A stretch of 43,250 nucleotides of DNA from Woeseiaceae bacterium (GTDB taxonomy: Bacteria > Pseudomonadota > Gammaproteobacteria > Steroidobacterales > Woeseiaceae), in NCBI GenBank assembly GCA_030066625.1, contig JASJBG010000013.1, positions 1-43,250 of the forward strand. The letters run 5' to 3'. The notes beneath the pieces are model-generated. The model did no database searches. It was not told the DNA's origin and worked only from the letters and a program-made list of their open reading frames with translations. Below are positions 9,507 to 18,279 of this stretch, one piece after another. Within the stretch, counting starts at the first letter, position 1. The number at the start of each line of letters is the position of its first letter. The position numbers and the translations under genes are program-made.

Positions 9507-10130
9507 TCAGTTTCTGTGAGTCAGGAGCGACTCGCCACGTTTCGGCAGAAGATTCTGCCAGTCGCGCGCCGGGATCGAGGTCTGATCGCCGAGCGTCACG
9601 GCGGCGCGTATCGAGCGGCTGAGCGCGCTGGCGAAAAGACGCTGGTAGTAGGGCATCCGCCCGACGTAGAAGGGCAGGATCTCTTCGAGCGTAAGGTCCG
9701 TGTCCATTGTCTCGGCGAATCCGTCGTAGAAGCGACCGAGCGCATCGACGATGGCCTCGTTTTCCGCGAGGCTCGCGGACGGCGCGATCGTCCAGGTCAT
9801 GTCGCGCTGCAGCTCGCAGGTACCTACGAATCCCCGCCGGTGCTCTTCCGACCATTCGTCGGGCGCAATCAGGCTCAGCACCCATTGATCATTCACCCGG
9901 TAAAGGTAATTCGACACGCCAATAGCCGGCTTGTACTTGAATGACGACGTAAGCACGAGCATGGAGGTGAAAAACTCTGCGAGGATCTGTCGCTGCGGCT
10001 TCGCGACGACACCACGCGGTTCGCTCATATACCAGTCGAGCAAGAAACCATTTAGGCCCTTGCCGTCAGGATGGCCGGGCCGCAGCGATAGCGCGGATCG
10101 GCGCTCGTTGTAGCGCTCGAGATCACCCAT
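9507..10130 (-). CDS. Conserved hypothetical protein, DUF2452-like
   Basis: About 207 residues from the ATG at 10130 (MGDLERYNERRS). In-frame ATGs at 10160 and 10169 are alternatives, and none has a clear ribosome site. The section KPAIGVSNYLYRVNDQWVLS followed by a SLIAPDEW motif resembles the DUF2452 pattern (Y-L-Y, then S-L-I-x-P-x-E-W, then a W near TWTIAPSA). No catalytic motif is evident. The longer reading frame to 10466 crosses the divergent 84-residue gene and is not credible there. Family assignment is tentative. Confidence 0.55.
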   Translation of the reverse strand: MGDLERYNERRSALSLRPGHPDGKGLNGFLLDWYMSEPRGVVAKPQRQILAEFFTSMLVLTSSFKYKPAIGVSNYLYRVNDQWVLSLIAPDEWSEEHRRGFVGTCELQRDMTWTIAPSASLAENEAIVDALGRFYDGFAETMDTDLTLEEILPFYVGRMPYYQRLFASALSRSIRAAVTLGDQTSIPARDWQNLLPKRGESLLTHRN

Positions 10131-10235
10131 AGCGCGGCGATTATGCCTTGTCCACAGCATCGTCTCCATGTAGCGAGATGCTTTGTTACATGTGCTGGTA
10201 GGATTCGGCGGGAGTCCACAGAGGAGAGTCCATCC

Positions 10236-10490
10236 ATGTCGCATCCCAACCGGGCAGCGCTCGAGCAGGCGCTCAGAGATGCCGGCTCCGCGCACCACGA
10301 CTTCGAGCAGGTAACGCTCAAAGGCGTTAGCGATGATCTCTGGGCAGGCTTCTATTCGGCCTTCGTGCTGGGCCGCGTTGGCGACTTTGCAAAGCCGAGC
10401 GAGCTGAATGACTGGCTGACCGACGCGCCCGCAGGTGACGACTGGGCTGCAGCGGCCGCCGCCCACGTAATGTCGAAGCTAGAATCGTGA
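10236..10490 (+). CDS. Small acidic hypothetical protein, 84 aa
   Basis: Start chosen at 10236 because GAGGAGAG lies eight bases upstream; the longer frame from 10143 runs through the divergent promoter region. The protein (MSHPNRAALEQALRDAG...) is soluble, rich in Ala and Asp, and mostly helical, with no membrane segment and no motif I recognise. Its last codons overlap the GTG start of the Rossmann gene (GTGA), so the two are probably co-translated. Confidence 0.65.
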   Translation: MSHPNRAALEQALRDAGSAHHDFEQVTLKGVSDDLWAGFYSAFVLGRVGDFAKPSELNDWLTDAPAGDDWAAAAAAHVMSKLES

Positions 10491-11329
10491 AGCTGCCGCG
10501 ACTCCGCTACCTCCTCCTGCTTGCGCCGGTGATCGCGTTCGCGGCGTTTTACGTTACGGGCATGGTTGTCGTTGCGGGACACAAGGAGCCGATCGCGGTT
10601 CTGGACACCGCGCCTGCCGGGCACGAGACCATTGTTATCTTCGGCGCCAGCGGCACGGCAGGCGACGGCATTCTCGAGGCTGCTCTCGCGGATCCGGTGG
10701 TCGAGACCATTCACGTGATCACCCGTCGCGAGACACCGCGGATCAAGGAGGGCGTCGAGACGGGCAAGGTCGTCATGACGATACACATGGACTACCTGGA
10801 CTACGCTGCCGTTCACGAGCAGATTGCTGCGGCCGATGCGGTCTTCTGGGCTATCGGCATCAGCGCGTTGAAAGTCGACGAGGAGACCTACGGCCGGATT
10901 CACGTCGATTTCCCGGTTCAGTTCGCCACGGAGTGGCTGGCCGTCAGTACCAAGCCGAACGTTACGCTGCACTACATCAGCTCGAGCGATATCTCTGAGG
11001 ACTCGAGTGCGCACTGGGCACGTGAGAAGGTGCGCGCCGAGAACGCACTGTTCGGCATCGCGGACGGCACAAGGCTCAAGGTGATCGCGTACCGACCTGA
11101 TTACATCGGGCCCACCGATGCTGAGGCCAATTTCGGCCAGGACCTGCTGTACGGATTTTTCGCGCCGGTTGGCGCCGCGGTGAAGGCAACCGACATCGGC
11201 CAGACGATGCTGGAGGCCACGGCGCGCGGCGATGAATTCGACAACGGCGACAAGATCGGCACCTTGGGCATTATTCGCTACGCCGATGCCTACCGGCGCC
11301 GCGTTTTCGGCGCGGCCGATGGCGAGTAG
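10487..11329 (+). CDS. NAD(P)-binding Rossmann-fold protein with N-terminal membrane anchor
   Basis: A 280-residue protein with a GTG start overlapping the previous stop. Residues ~5-28 are hydrophobic (LLLAPVIAFAAFYVTGMVVV), a signal anchor. The dinucleotide-binding loop VIFGASGTAGDGIL (GxSGxxG) is at ~46. Later segments (VFWAIGISALKVDEETY, LHYISSSDI) resemble atypical SDR / NAD(P)H-binding epimerase-like proteins such as the HTATIP2 group. A YxxxK catalytic pair is not obvious (SSAHWAREK replaces it), so it may not be a classical reductase. Confidence 0.72.
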   Translation: MKLPRLRYLLLLAPVIAFAAFYVTGMVVVAGHKEPIAVLDTAPAGHETIVIFGASGTAGDGILEAALADPVVETIHVITRRETPRIKEGVETGKVVMTIHMDYLDYAAVHEQIAAADAVFWAIGISALKVDEETYGRIHVDFPVQFATEWLAVSTKPNVTLHYISSSDISEDSSAHWAREKVRAENALFGIADGTRLKVIAYRPDYIGPTDAEANFGQDLLYGFFAPVGAAVKATDIGQTMLEATARGDEFDNGDKIGTLGIIRYADAYRRRVFGAADGE

Positions 11330-11367
11330 CCCAGCGTCCACAGTGTTTCAATTCAAGGAGAGCACCG

Positions 11368-11994
11368 ATGCCCACCTATAAACTGACCTACTTCGACTTC
11401 GATGGCGGACGTGGCGAGCCTGTCCGGATCGCGTTTCACGCGGCCGGAATCGCGTTCGAGGACCATCGCATCTCTTTCGAGGAATTCATGCAGACTCGCG
11501 ACGGCATGCGCTTCCGGTGTTCCCCGACGCTCGAGATCGACGGTGTCGAAGTCACCCAGTCCAACGGCATGCTGCGCTACGTCGGCAAGATGGCGGGGCT
11601 TTATCCCGAAGACGCGCTGCAGGCGTTGTACTGCGATGAGGCCATGGGTGCGGTCGAGGACCTGCTGCATCAGGTCGTTGCGACCTTTGGTCTCGAGGGC
11701 GACGAACTCAAGGCGGCGCGGGAACAACTGGCGGACGGCTGGATGACGACCTTCGTCGAGGGATTCGGCCAATTGCTCGAACGCGGCGGCGGGAAATACA
11801 TCGCAGACCAGCGGCTGACGGTCGCGGATCTCAAGGTGTACATGCAGGTCAAGTCGCTGCGCAGCGGCACACTGGACCATGTACCCACCGATCTCGTCGA
11901 CCGGCTGGCGCCGGGCCTCGTCGAGCACCAGGCTCGCATCGCTAGCGACCCCGTCGTGACGGCGTACTACGCGAGCCGCACGCAGGCCGGCTGA
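11368..11994 (+). CDS. Glutathione S-transferase, sigma-like
   Basis: 208 residues, start supported by AAGGAG upstream. The N-terminal thioredoxin-like domain begins YKLTYFDFDGGRGEPVRIAF with the catalytic Tyr region of sigma/alpha-type GSTs. The usual cis-Pro and glutathione SNA motifs appear as CSPTLEIDG and VTQSNGMLRYVG. The helical C-terminal domain includes IADQRLTVADLKVYMQVKSL (the N-capping S/T-x-x-D box). It likely conjugates glutathione to electrophiles or peroxides. A single-gene unit after a 38-bp gap. Confidence 0.82.
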   Translation: MPTYKLTYFDFDGGRGEPVRIAFHAAGIAFEDHRISFEEFMQTRDGMRFRCSPTLEIDGVEVTQSNGMLRYVGKMAGLYPEDALQALYCDEAMGAVEDLLHQVVATFGLEGDELKAAREQLADGWMTTFVEGFGQLLERGGGKYIADQRLTVADLKVYMQVKSLRSGTLDHVPTDLVDRLAPGLVEHQARIASDPVVTAYYASRTQAG

Positions 11995-12022
11995 GCAGCT
12001 TCCAATAACGTGATCCGGTGGT

Positions 12023-12051
12023 TTGCATGAGGGCGGATTTGTCGCTATAAG
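12023..12051 (+). promoter_or_regulatory. Predicted sigma70 promoter of the metal-efflux operon
   Basis: TTGCAT (12023-12028), a 17-bp spacer, and TATAAG (12046-12051) lie 31 bp upstream of the His-rich gene. I saw no clear CueR/MerR-type dyad between the elements, and the spacer is 17 rather than the 19-20 bp typical of MerR-family promoters. Confidence 0.5.
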
Positions 12052-12082
12052 TCATTGAGACCAAGGCATATTCCGAGTGATA

Positions 12083-12568
12083 ATGGCAGTGCAGGCGAAA
12101 CCGAATCGACCAACAGGCAAGCTACGACGGCGCATATTCGCCGTGCTCGCGGCTGCCTGGGTCGCGCTGGGCATCCAGCCCTGCGCGGTCGCCGCCGTCA
12201 GCGAACTCGAATGTCCTCACTGTCCGCCCGAGCATGAATCCGGGGCGGAGCACCACGGTCACCATGCCGATGGCCATGATGCGGGAGATCGCACCTCCGA
12301 GGGGATGGGCGCTCATGCCGCGGATTCCGGAGCCGATTGCGACGATTCGGCATCTGCCGACTGCTGCGAAGTCGACGACGGGACCATTGAAAGCCGTTCG
12401 GCGACGAGCAAACCGGCTGACGACCTCGAGCAGCCCGCGGCGGTAGCTGCAGCGCTTGTCGACTGCGCAGTCCCATTCGCAAGGACCGAGGGCCGCGCCG
12501 ACCCACCACCCGACCCTCATGGCCCAAGGGCCCGTCTACACGCATTGCACTGCGTCTACCTGGATTAA
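12083..12568 (+). CDS. Exported His/Cys-rich putative metal-binding protein
   Basis: About 161 residues (ATG 12083; an in-frame GTG lies at 12077). A signal peptide or anchor (IFAVLAAAWVALGIQPCAVAA) is followed by clustered metal ligands: CPHCPPEH, HHGHHADGHDAGD, DCDDSASADCCEVDD and a terminal HCVYLD. It is first in the operon with the tripartite efflux pump. The likely role is periplasmic copper or silver buffering or hand-off to the pump, as with other small proteins encoded near CusCBA (inference). No enzyme domain. Confidence 0.7.
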   Translation: MAVQAKPNRPTGKLRRRIFAVLAAAWVALGIQPCAVAAVSELECPHCPPEHESGAEHHGHHADGHDAGDRTSEGMGAHAADSGADCDDSASADCCEVDDGTIESRSATSKPADDLEQPAAVAAALVDCAVPFARTEGRADPPPDPHGPRARLHALHCVYLD

Positions 12569-12621
12569 CTGACTCCGCGCCGTAATCACCGCACCCCGGT
12601 CTTACTGCAGGAGTCAGTCTC

Positions 12622-13944
12622 GTGTTTTTCTTTTTCGGGCGATGGCCCGAACGACAGTTTGTGTGCTCTGCGCAATACCGCAGGAGCCGCACCTTCACAG
12701 CGATCGCCGCTATCGTGGTCGCCTCCTTATTCTTGCCCGCCGCCACGGGAGCACAGACGCGCGCGCCGCTGACGGTTGCTGAAGCCGAACGGCTCGCGGT
12801 CACGGGCGAGCCCGGCCAGGCCGTGCTGGATGCGCGGGCCGATGCGATTGCTGCCGAGGCCAACGTCGTGGCGAGCTTGCCCGACCCGGTCCTGCGCGTC
12901 GGTCTCAACAACTACCCCTTCGAGTCCGGTGGCTTCTCGACCGAGGGCATGACGCATGTTGGCGTCGGCCTGCGGCAGGCCTTTCCGCGCGGCAAGACCC
13001 GCGCGCTCCGTCGTGAGCAGCTCGAGTGGCAGTCCAGCGCAGTGCGCGGCCAGGCCGATGCGCGCCAACGTGACGTAACCGAGGCGACGCGAATCGCCTG
13101 GCTCGACCTTTTCTACTGGCGGCACGCGCATACCCTTGTCTCGGAGTCACGACCGTTCTTCGCTGACCTTGTCACGATCACCCGCTCGCTGTACTCGGTC
13201 GGCCGCCGCAGCCAGCAGGACGTGCTCAGAGCCGAGCTGGAGCTGAGCCGACTCGACGATCGGCTCATCGATATCGAGCGCGAGCGCGAGTCGGCCCGGG
13301 CCAGGCTGGCTCAGTGGGTTGGTGATGCAGCAATCAGGCCTCTGCCGCCGGGCCTGCCGGCCTGGACGGAGATGCCGGATATCGAGGAATTCGAGATGTC
13401 TATCTCATCTCATCCGCTACTGGCTTCCGCGAATGCGGGTATCGAGGCGAGCCGCGCAGCTGTGGACGTCGCCGACCAGCGGGCGAAGCCGGGCTGGAGC
13501 CTGGACGTCGGCTACAGCTACCGCGAGGGACAGTTGCCATCCGGCCAGCCACGCTCTGACTTCGTAAGCGTCGGTGTGACGGTCGATCTGCCGTTCTTCC
13601 GCAAGTCCGCGGTCGATGACACGTTGACGTCCGCGCTGCGCAATGCGTCCGCGGCAGAGTCGGAGCGCGAACGGTTGCTGCGCGGCCTGCGTCGCGAGAT
13701 TCAGATCGAGCATACGCGCTGGCATGACCTGTCGCGGCGGCTCGACCTTTACGAAGACCGACTGCTCGGGCAGGCGCGTGCGCATGCTCGCGCATCGCTC
13801 GATGCCTACCAAAGCGACACGGCGGATTTCGCCGACGTCATGCGTGCGTATATCGACGATCTCGATGCGCGCGTCGATCACCTTCGCCTGAAGGTAGAGC
13901 GGGCCCAGACGTGGGCCGTGCTCGCGAACCTCGGAGGATTCTGA
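12622..13944 (+). CDS. TolC-family outer-membrane efflux protein (CusC/CzcC-like)
   Basis: 440 residues from a GTG with GGAG eight bases upstream; the signal peptide (FTAIAAIVVASLFLPAATGAQ) starts around residue 25. The sequence has the repeated TolC-type helical hairpins: an N-terminal AEAERLAV/DARADAIAAEANVVASLPDP segment, coiled regions LVTITRSLYSVGRRSQQDVL and ASLDAYQSDTADFADVMRAY, and a conserved FRKSAVDDTL beta-strand boundary. It forms the outer-membrane duct of the pump encoded by the next two genes (1 bp to the adaptor gene). Confidence 0.85.
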   Translation: MFFFFGRWPERQFVCSAQYRRSRTFTAIAAIVVASLFLPAATGAQTRAPLTVAEAERLAVTGEPGQAVLDARADAIAAEANVVASLPDPVLRVGLNNYPFESGGFSTEGMTHVGVGLRQAFPRGKTRALRREQLEWQSSAVRGQADARQRDVTEATRIAWLDLFYWRHAHTLVSESRPFFADLVTITRSLYSVGRRSQQDVLRAELELSRLDDRLIDIERERESARARLAQWVGDAAIRPLPPGLPAWTEMPDIEEFEMSISSHPLLASANAGIEASRAAVDVADQRAKPGWSLDVGYSYREGQLPSGQPRSDFVSVGVTVDLPFFRKSAVDDTLTSALRNASAAESERERLLRGLRREIQIEHTRWHDLSRRLDLYEDRLLGQARAHARASLDAYQSDTADFADVMRAYIDDLDARVDHLRLKVERAQTWAVLANLGGF

Positions 13945-13945
13945 G

Positions 13946-15169
13946 ATGAACAGGTCACTGATTACCGCGGCCATCGCCGTGACTGTCGGCCTGGTCGTCG
14001 GCCTGGTGATCGGCCGAAGCCATGCGCCATCGCATGCTCCTGCGGACGGTTCCACCGAGCGCGAGATTCTCTACTGGGTTGCGCCGATGGATCCCGATTT
14101 TCGGCGGGACGGTCCCGGCAAGTCGCCCATGGGCATGGATCTCGTGCCCGTGTACGCCGATGACGTCGATGCTCAGCCGGGCGTCGTAGCGCTGGAGCCG
14201 ACCATCGTTAACAGACTTGGCGTGCGTGCAGCGACCGCAGAGCGTGGATCGCTGCCGCGGCGCATCGATACCGTGGGCTACGTCAGCTATGACGAAGATA
14301 CGCTACAACACGTACATACGCGTGTCGAAGGCTGGATAGAGAATCTCGCGGCCACCGCCGAGGGTGACCCTGTGCGCGAGGGTGAGCTGCTGTTCGAGCT
14401 GTACTCGCCGACGCTCGTTAACGCGCAGCAGGAATACCTCGCGGCGCTGCGCAGCGGCAACACCGGCCTCGCGTCGGCGTCCAAAGCACGCCTGTCTGCG
14501 CTGGGTATGACCGACTCCGAGATCGATAGGCTCGATCGCACGCGGCAGGTCAATGAGCGTGTCAGCTTCGCCGCTGCGCGCGATGGCGTAATAACCAACC
14601 TCGGAGTCCGCGACGGAATGTACGTTACGCCGGTCAACGAGGTCATGACGGTCGCGACACTCGACACGCTGTGGGTCATTGCCGAGGTCCTCGAACGGCA
14701 GTCGGGGTGGGTCCAGCCAGGCCAGGCAGCACAGGTGGAGTTCGACGGCCTGCCCGGCCGCGTGTTCGAAGGACAGGTCGATTACGTTTACCCTGAGCTT
14801 GACCCGGTAACGCGTACGCTCAAGGCACGCCTGCGTTTCGACAACCCGGGTGCCGACCTCCGACCTAACATGGTCGCTCGCGTCACGATCGACGGCACCG
14901 CGACAGGACCTATCGTGCACGTGCCCCGCGAGGCCGTTATTCGCGGCGGTCGTGGCAATCGAGTCATCGTTGATCTCGGCGAGGGCCGCTTCCGTGCTAC
15001 GCCCGTCCTGGTGGGTATCGAGTCCGGCGACCGCGTCGCGATTCGGCATGGCATTCGTGAAGGCGATCTTATCGTGGTGTCCGGCCAGTTCCTGATCGAC
15101 TCGGAGTCCAGTCTCGACACTTCCGCACGGCGCATGGCACCGGCCGACGATAGGGAGGCTGAGCGGTGA
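13946..15169 (+). CDS. cusB: RND periplasmic adaptor, CusB-like, with N-terminal metal-binding segment
   Basis: 407 residues. An N-terminal TM/signal anchor (LITAAIAVTVGLVVGLVIG) is followed by YWVAPMDPDFRRDGPGKSPMGMDLVPVY, the heavy-metal-binding domain of CusB-type adaptors in its Met-rich, Cys-less form, which favours Cu(I)/Ag(I). Then come the barrel-sandwich/lipoyl halves (HTRVEGWIENL, AARDGVITNLGV), the alpha-helical hairpin (NAQQEYLAALRSG), a beta-barrel and the membrane-proximal domain. It links the inner-membrane pump to the TolC partner; the stop overlaps the pump gene start. Confidence 0.85.
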   Translation: MNRSLITAAIAVTVGLVVGLVIGRSHAPSHAPADGSTEREILYWVAPMDPDFRRDGPGKSPMGMDLVPVYADDVDAQPGVVALEPTIVNRLGVRAATAERGSLPRRIDTVGYVSYDEDTLQHVHTRVEGWIENLAATAEGDPVREGELLFELYSPTLVNAQQEYLAALRSGNTGLASASKARLSALGMTDSEIDRLDRTRQVNERVSFAAARDGVITNLGVRDGMYVTPVNEVMTVATLDTLWVIAEVLERQSGWVQPGQAAQVEFDGLPGRVFEGQVDYVYPELDPVTRTLKARLRFDNPGADLRPNMVARVTIDGTATGPIVHVPREAVIRGGRGNRVIVDLGEGRFRATPVLVGIESGDRVAIRHGIREGDLIVVSGQFLIDSESSLDTSARRMAPADDREAER

Positions 15170-18100
15170 TTGCAGCAATCATTCGCTGGTCGATCGCGAA
15201 TCGCATCCACGTGCTTGCGCTGGCCGTGCTGGTTGCGGCTGCCGGCGTCCTGTCGATCGCCCGCACCCCGGTCGATGCTATCCCCGACCTGTCCGACGTG
15301 CAGGTGATCGTCAAGACGTCGTTTCCGGGTCAGGCACCGGAGGTCGTCGAAGAGCAGGTGACCTATCCGCTGACGACAGCGCTGCTGTCGGTGCCGGGTG
15401 CGACGACCGTGCGCGGATTCTCGTTCTTCGGTGATTCCTATGTTTACCTGATTTTCGAAGACGGAACGGACCTCTACTGGGCGCGCTCGAGAGTGCTCGA
15501 GTATCTGAATCAGGCGGCGAGCCGGCTTCCCGCAACGGCAAAGCCTGCGCTTGGGCCCGACGCCACCGGCGTTGGCTGGGTATTCCAGTACGCGCTAGTG
15601 GATCGCTCGGGCGCGCACGATCTTGCGGAGCTGCGCAGCCTTCAGGACTGGTTTCTTCGCTTCGAACTGCAGGCTGTGCCGGGGGTGGCAGAGGTGGCAA
15701 CCGTCGGTGGAATGGTCCGCCAATACCAGGTTGTAATCGACCCTGACAGGCTGCGCGCATTCGGCTTGTCGCTGGCTGCCGTGAAGCAGGCGATTGTCGA
15801 CGGCAATCTCGAGACGGGCGGTTCGGTGATCGAGATGGCCGAGGCCGAGTACATGCTGCGGGCCAGCGGTTTCCTCGAGGGCATTGAGGACTTGCGCGAG
15901 ATCCCGCTCGGCGTCAATGCGCAAGGTACGCCGCTCATGCTTGCGGACGTCGCCGACATCCGCACGGGTCCCGCCATGCGCCGCGGCATCGCGGATCTCG
16001 ATGGCGAGGGAGAGGTTGTCGGTGGCATCGTGGTCATGCGTTACGGTGAAAACGCCCTCGCAACGATAGACGCCGTGAAGGCCCGACTCGCCGAGCTCGA
16101 GTCGGGTCTTCCTGGGGGCGTCGAGATCGTCACGACCTACGACCGTTCCGGCCTGATCGAACGGGCGATCGACACGCTGGCCGACACGCTGGTGAAGGAG
16201 CTGCTCGTAGTAGCTCTCGTATGCGCAGTATTTCTTCTGCACCTCCGGTCATCGGCCGTGATCCTGATCAGCCTTCCACTCGGCATTCTCATCGCGTTCG
16301 TCGTCATGCGTGCCCAGGGTATCAACGCAAACATCATGTCGCTCGGCGGTATTGCAATTGCTATCGGTGCGATGGTCGACGGCGCTATCGTCATGATCGA
16401 GAACGTGCACAAGCGAATCGAAGGTCGGACGCCGGCCGACGACGAGCGTTGGCGCATCGTTGCCGAGTCCGCGTCTCGTGTCGGTCGGCCCGTCTTCTTC
16501 TCTCTGTTGATCATCACGCTCAGTTTCGTCCCCGTGTTCACGCTCGAGGCCCAGGAGGGCAGATTGTTCGCGCCGCTCGCGTTCACCAAGACCTACGCGA
16601 TGGCGGCCGCGGCGGGGCTCGCGGTCACGCTCGTCCCGGTGCTGATCGGCTACTTCGTGCGCGGTCGGATTCCGGCTGAAAACGCAAACCCGGTAAACCG
16701 AGGCATCGTTGCGGTGTATCGACCGGTGATCGACCTCGTCCTCGCGTATCCACGCGCAGTACTGGTACTTGCGGCTGTCGTACTCGTGTCCGGTGTCTGG
16801 CCGCTGGCGAGGCTCGGCTCCGAATTCATGCCGCCACTTGATGAAGGCGATCTCATGTACATGCCCACGACTTACCCGGGTGTATCGATCGACAAGGCTC
16901 GCGAAATACTGCAGCAGACGGACCGCCTGATACGGCAGTTGCCGGAGGTGAAGCGGGTGTTCGGCAAGATCGGCAGGGCTGAAACCGCCACAGATCCTGC
17001 GCCGTTGACGATGATCGAGACGATGATCCAGCTAAACCCCCGCAACCAGTGGCGCGAGGGAGTGACGCTCGACGACCTGCGCTCCGAACTCGATCGAATG
17101 GTCCGCTATCCCGGGCTGAACAATGCCTGGGTCATGCCCATCCGCACCCGGATCGACATGCTGGCCACCGGCATCAAGACGCCGGTCGGCATCAAGGTCG
17201 CCGGCCCCGACCTTGCAATCATCCAGTCAATCGGAGAACAGCTGGAATCCGTCCTCGGTGACGTTGACGGCACGGCGTCGGTGTATTCGGAACGCGTGTC
17301 GGGGGGTCGCTATGTCGACGTCGACATCGACCGGCGCGCCGCGGCGCGTTTCGGTCTGAATATCGACGACGTTCAGCATGTCATTGCGTCCGCCGTAGGC
17401 GGCATGAACGTGACCGAGATGGTCGAAGGGCGCGAACGATACCCCGTCAATGTTCGCTATCCGCAGCGTGTTCGCGACTCGGTGCAGCAGCTCCGGCTGC
17501 TGCCGGTGGTAACGCCGTCGGGGGCGCATGTCGCGCTTGGCGATATTGCTGCCATCGAGGTGGTCGACGGACCCGCGATGATCAAGAGCGAAAACGCACG
17601 GCCGAACGGCTGGACCTTCGTCGACATCAGTGGAAGGGACCTCGGCTCCTACGTCGCGGAGGCGAAACGCGTCGTCGCCGAACGGGTCGAACTGCCGAGC
17701 GGATATTCGCTCAACTGGTCGGGGCAGTACGAGTACCTGGAGCGCGCTCGCGACCGGCTGGCCATCGTCGCACCGGCGACGTTTGCCATTATCGCGCTGC
17801 TTCTGTACCTGAGCTTTCGTCGATTCGCCGAGGTCGCCATCATCCTCGGCACCCTGCCGATGGCGCTGGTCGGTGGCGCCTGGCTGCTATACCTGCTCGG
17901 CTATGAGATGTCGGTTGCCGTTGCCGTCGGTTTCATCGCTCTTGCTGGCGTCGCGGTCGAGATCGGCGTCGTCATGCTCGTCTACCTCAACGAGGCCGTC
18001 GAGCGACGCCGCGAGTCCGTGGGAGCCTTGAGCGATACCGAACTCGTCGATGCCGTCGTTGAAGGTGCCGTGTTGCGCGTGCGACCGGTGGTCATGACGG

Positions 18101-18279
18101 TTGCGGCTACGATTGCCGGATTGCTGCCGATCATGTTCAGCAGCGGGACCGGGTCCGAGGTCATGCGCCGCATTGCCGCACCGATGACCGGCGGTATGAT
18201 CAGCGCGATCCTGCTGACGCTTGTTGTTCTGCCGCCGGTATTCCTGCTGTGGAAGCGGCGGGCGCTCAAGGCGCCTTGA
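15166..18279 (+). CDS. cusA: Heavy-metal efflux RND transporter, CusA/CzcA family
   Basis: 1037 residues, the usual size for HME-RND pumps, with a GTG start overlapping the adaptor stop. Hallmarks: N-terminal TM1 followed by DAIPDLSDVQVIV, the TM4 proton-relay motif GAMVDGAIVMIENVHKR, FMPPLDEGDLMYMPTTYPG, and MPIRTRIDMLATGIKTPVG. The Met-containing signatures point to Cu(I)/Ag(I) rather than Zn/Co/Cd (family knowledge). Twelve TM segments are expected in two sets around two large periplasmic loops. Its end overlaps the convergent BNR gene by 14 bp. Confidence 0.9.
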   Translation: MIAAIIRWSIANRIHVLALAVLVAAAGVLSIARTPVDAIPDLSDVQVIVKTSFPGQAPEVVEEQVTYPLTTALLSVPGATTVRGFSFFGDSYVYLIFEDGTDLYWARSRVLEYLNQAASRLPATAKPALGPDATGVGWVFQYALVDRSGAHDLAELRSLQDWFLRFELQAVPGVAEVATVGGMVRQYQVVIDPDRLRAFGLSLAAVKQAIVDGNLETGGSVIEMAEAEYMLRASGFLEGIEDLREIPLGVNAQGTPLMLADVADIRTGPAMRRGIADLDGEGEVVGGIVVMRYGENALATIDAVKARLAELESGLPGGVEIVTTYDRSGLIERAIDTLADTLVKELLVVALVCAVFLLHLRSSAVILISLPLGILIAFVVMRAQGINANIMSLGGIAIAIGAMVDGAIVMIENVHKRIEGRTPADDERWRIVAESASRVGRPVFFSLLIITLSFVPVFTLEAQEGRLFAPLAFTKTYAMAAAAGLAVTLVPVLIGYFVRGRIPAENANPVNRGIVAVYRPVIDLVLAYPRAVLVLAAVVLVSGVWPLARLGSEFMPPLDEGDLMYMPTTYPGVSIDKAREILQQTDRLIRQLPEVKRVFGKIGRAETATDPAPLTMIETMIQLNPRNQWREGVTLDDLRSELDRMVRYPGLNNAWVMPIRTRIDMLATGIKTPVGIKVAGPDLAIIQSIGEQLESVLGDVDGTASVYSERVSGGRYVDVDIDRRAAARFGLNIDDVQHVIASAVGGMNVTEMVEGRERYPVNVRYPQRVRDSVQQLRLLPVVTPSGAHVALGDIAAIEVVDGPAMIKSENARPNGWTFVDISGRDLGSYVAEAKRVVAERVELPSGYSLNWSGQYEYLERARDRLAIVAPATFAIIALLLYLSFRRFAEVAIILGTLPMALVGGAWLLYLLGYEMSVAVAVGFIALAGVAVEIGVVMLVYLNEAVERRRESVGALSDTELVDAVVEGAVLRVRPVVMTVAATIAGLLPIMFSSGTGSEVMRRIAAPMTGGMISAILLTLVVLPPVFLLWKRRALKAP

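Noticed and set aside
9436-9885. N-terminal extension of the DUF900 hydrolase
   Set aside because: Arg-rich, low-complexity shadow of the neighbouring gene; ATG 9435 has a good ribosome site.
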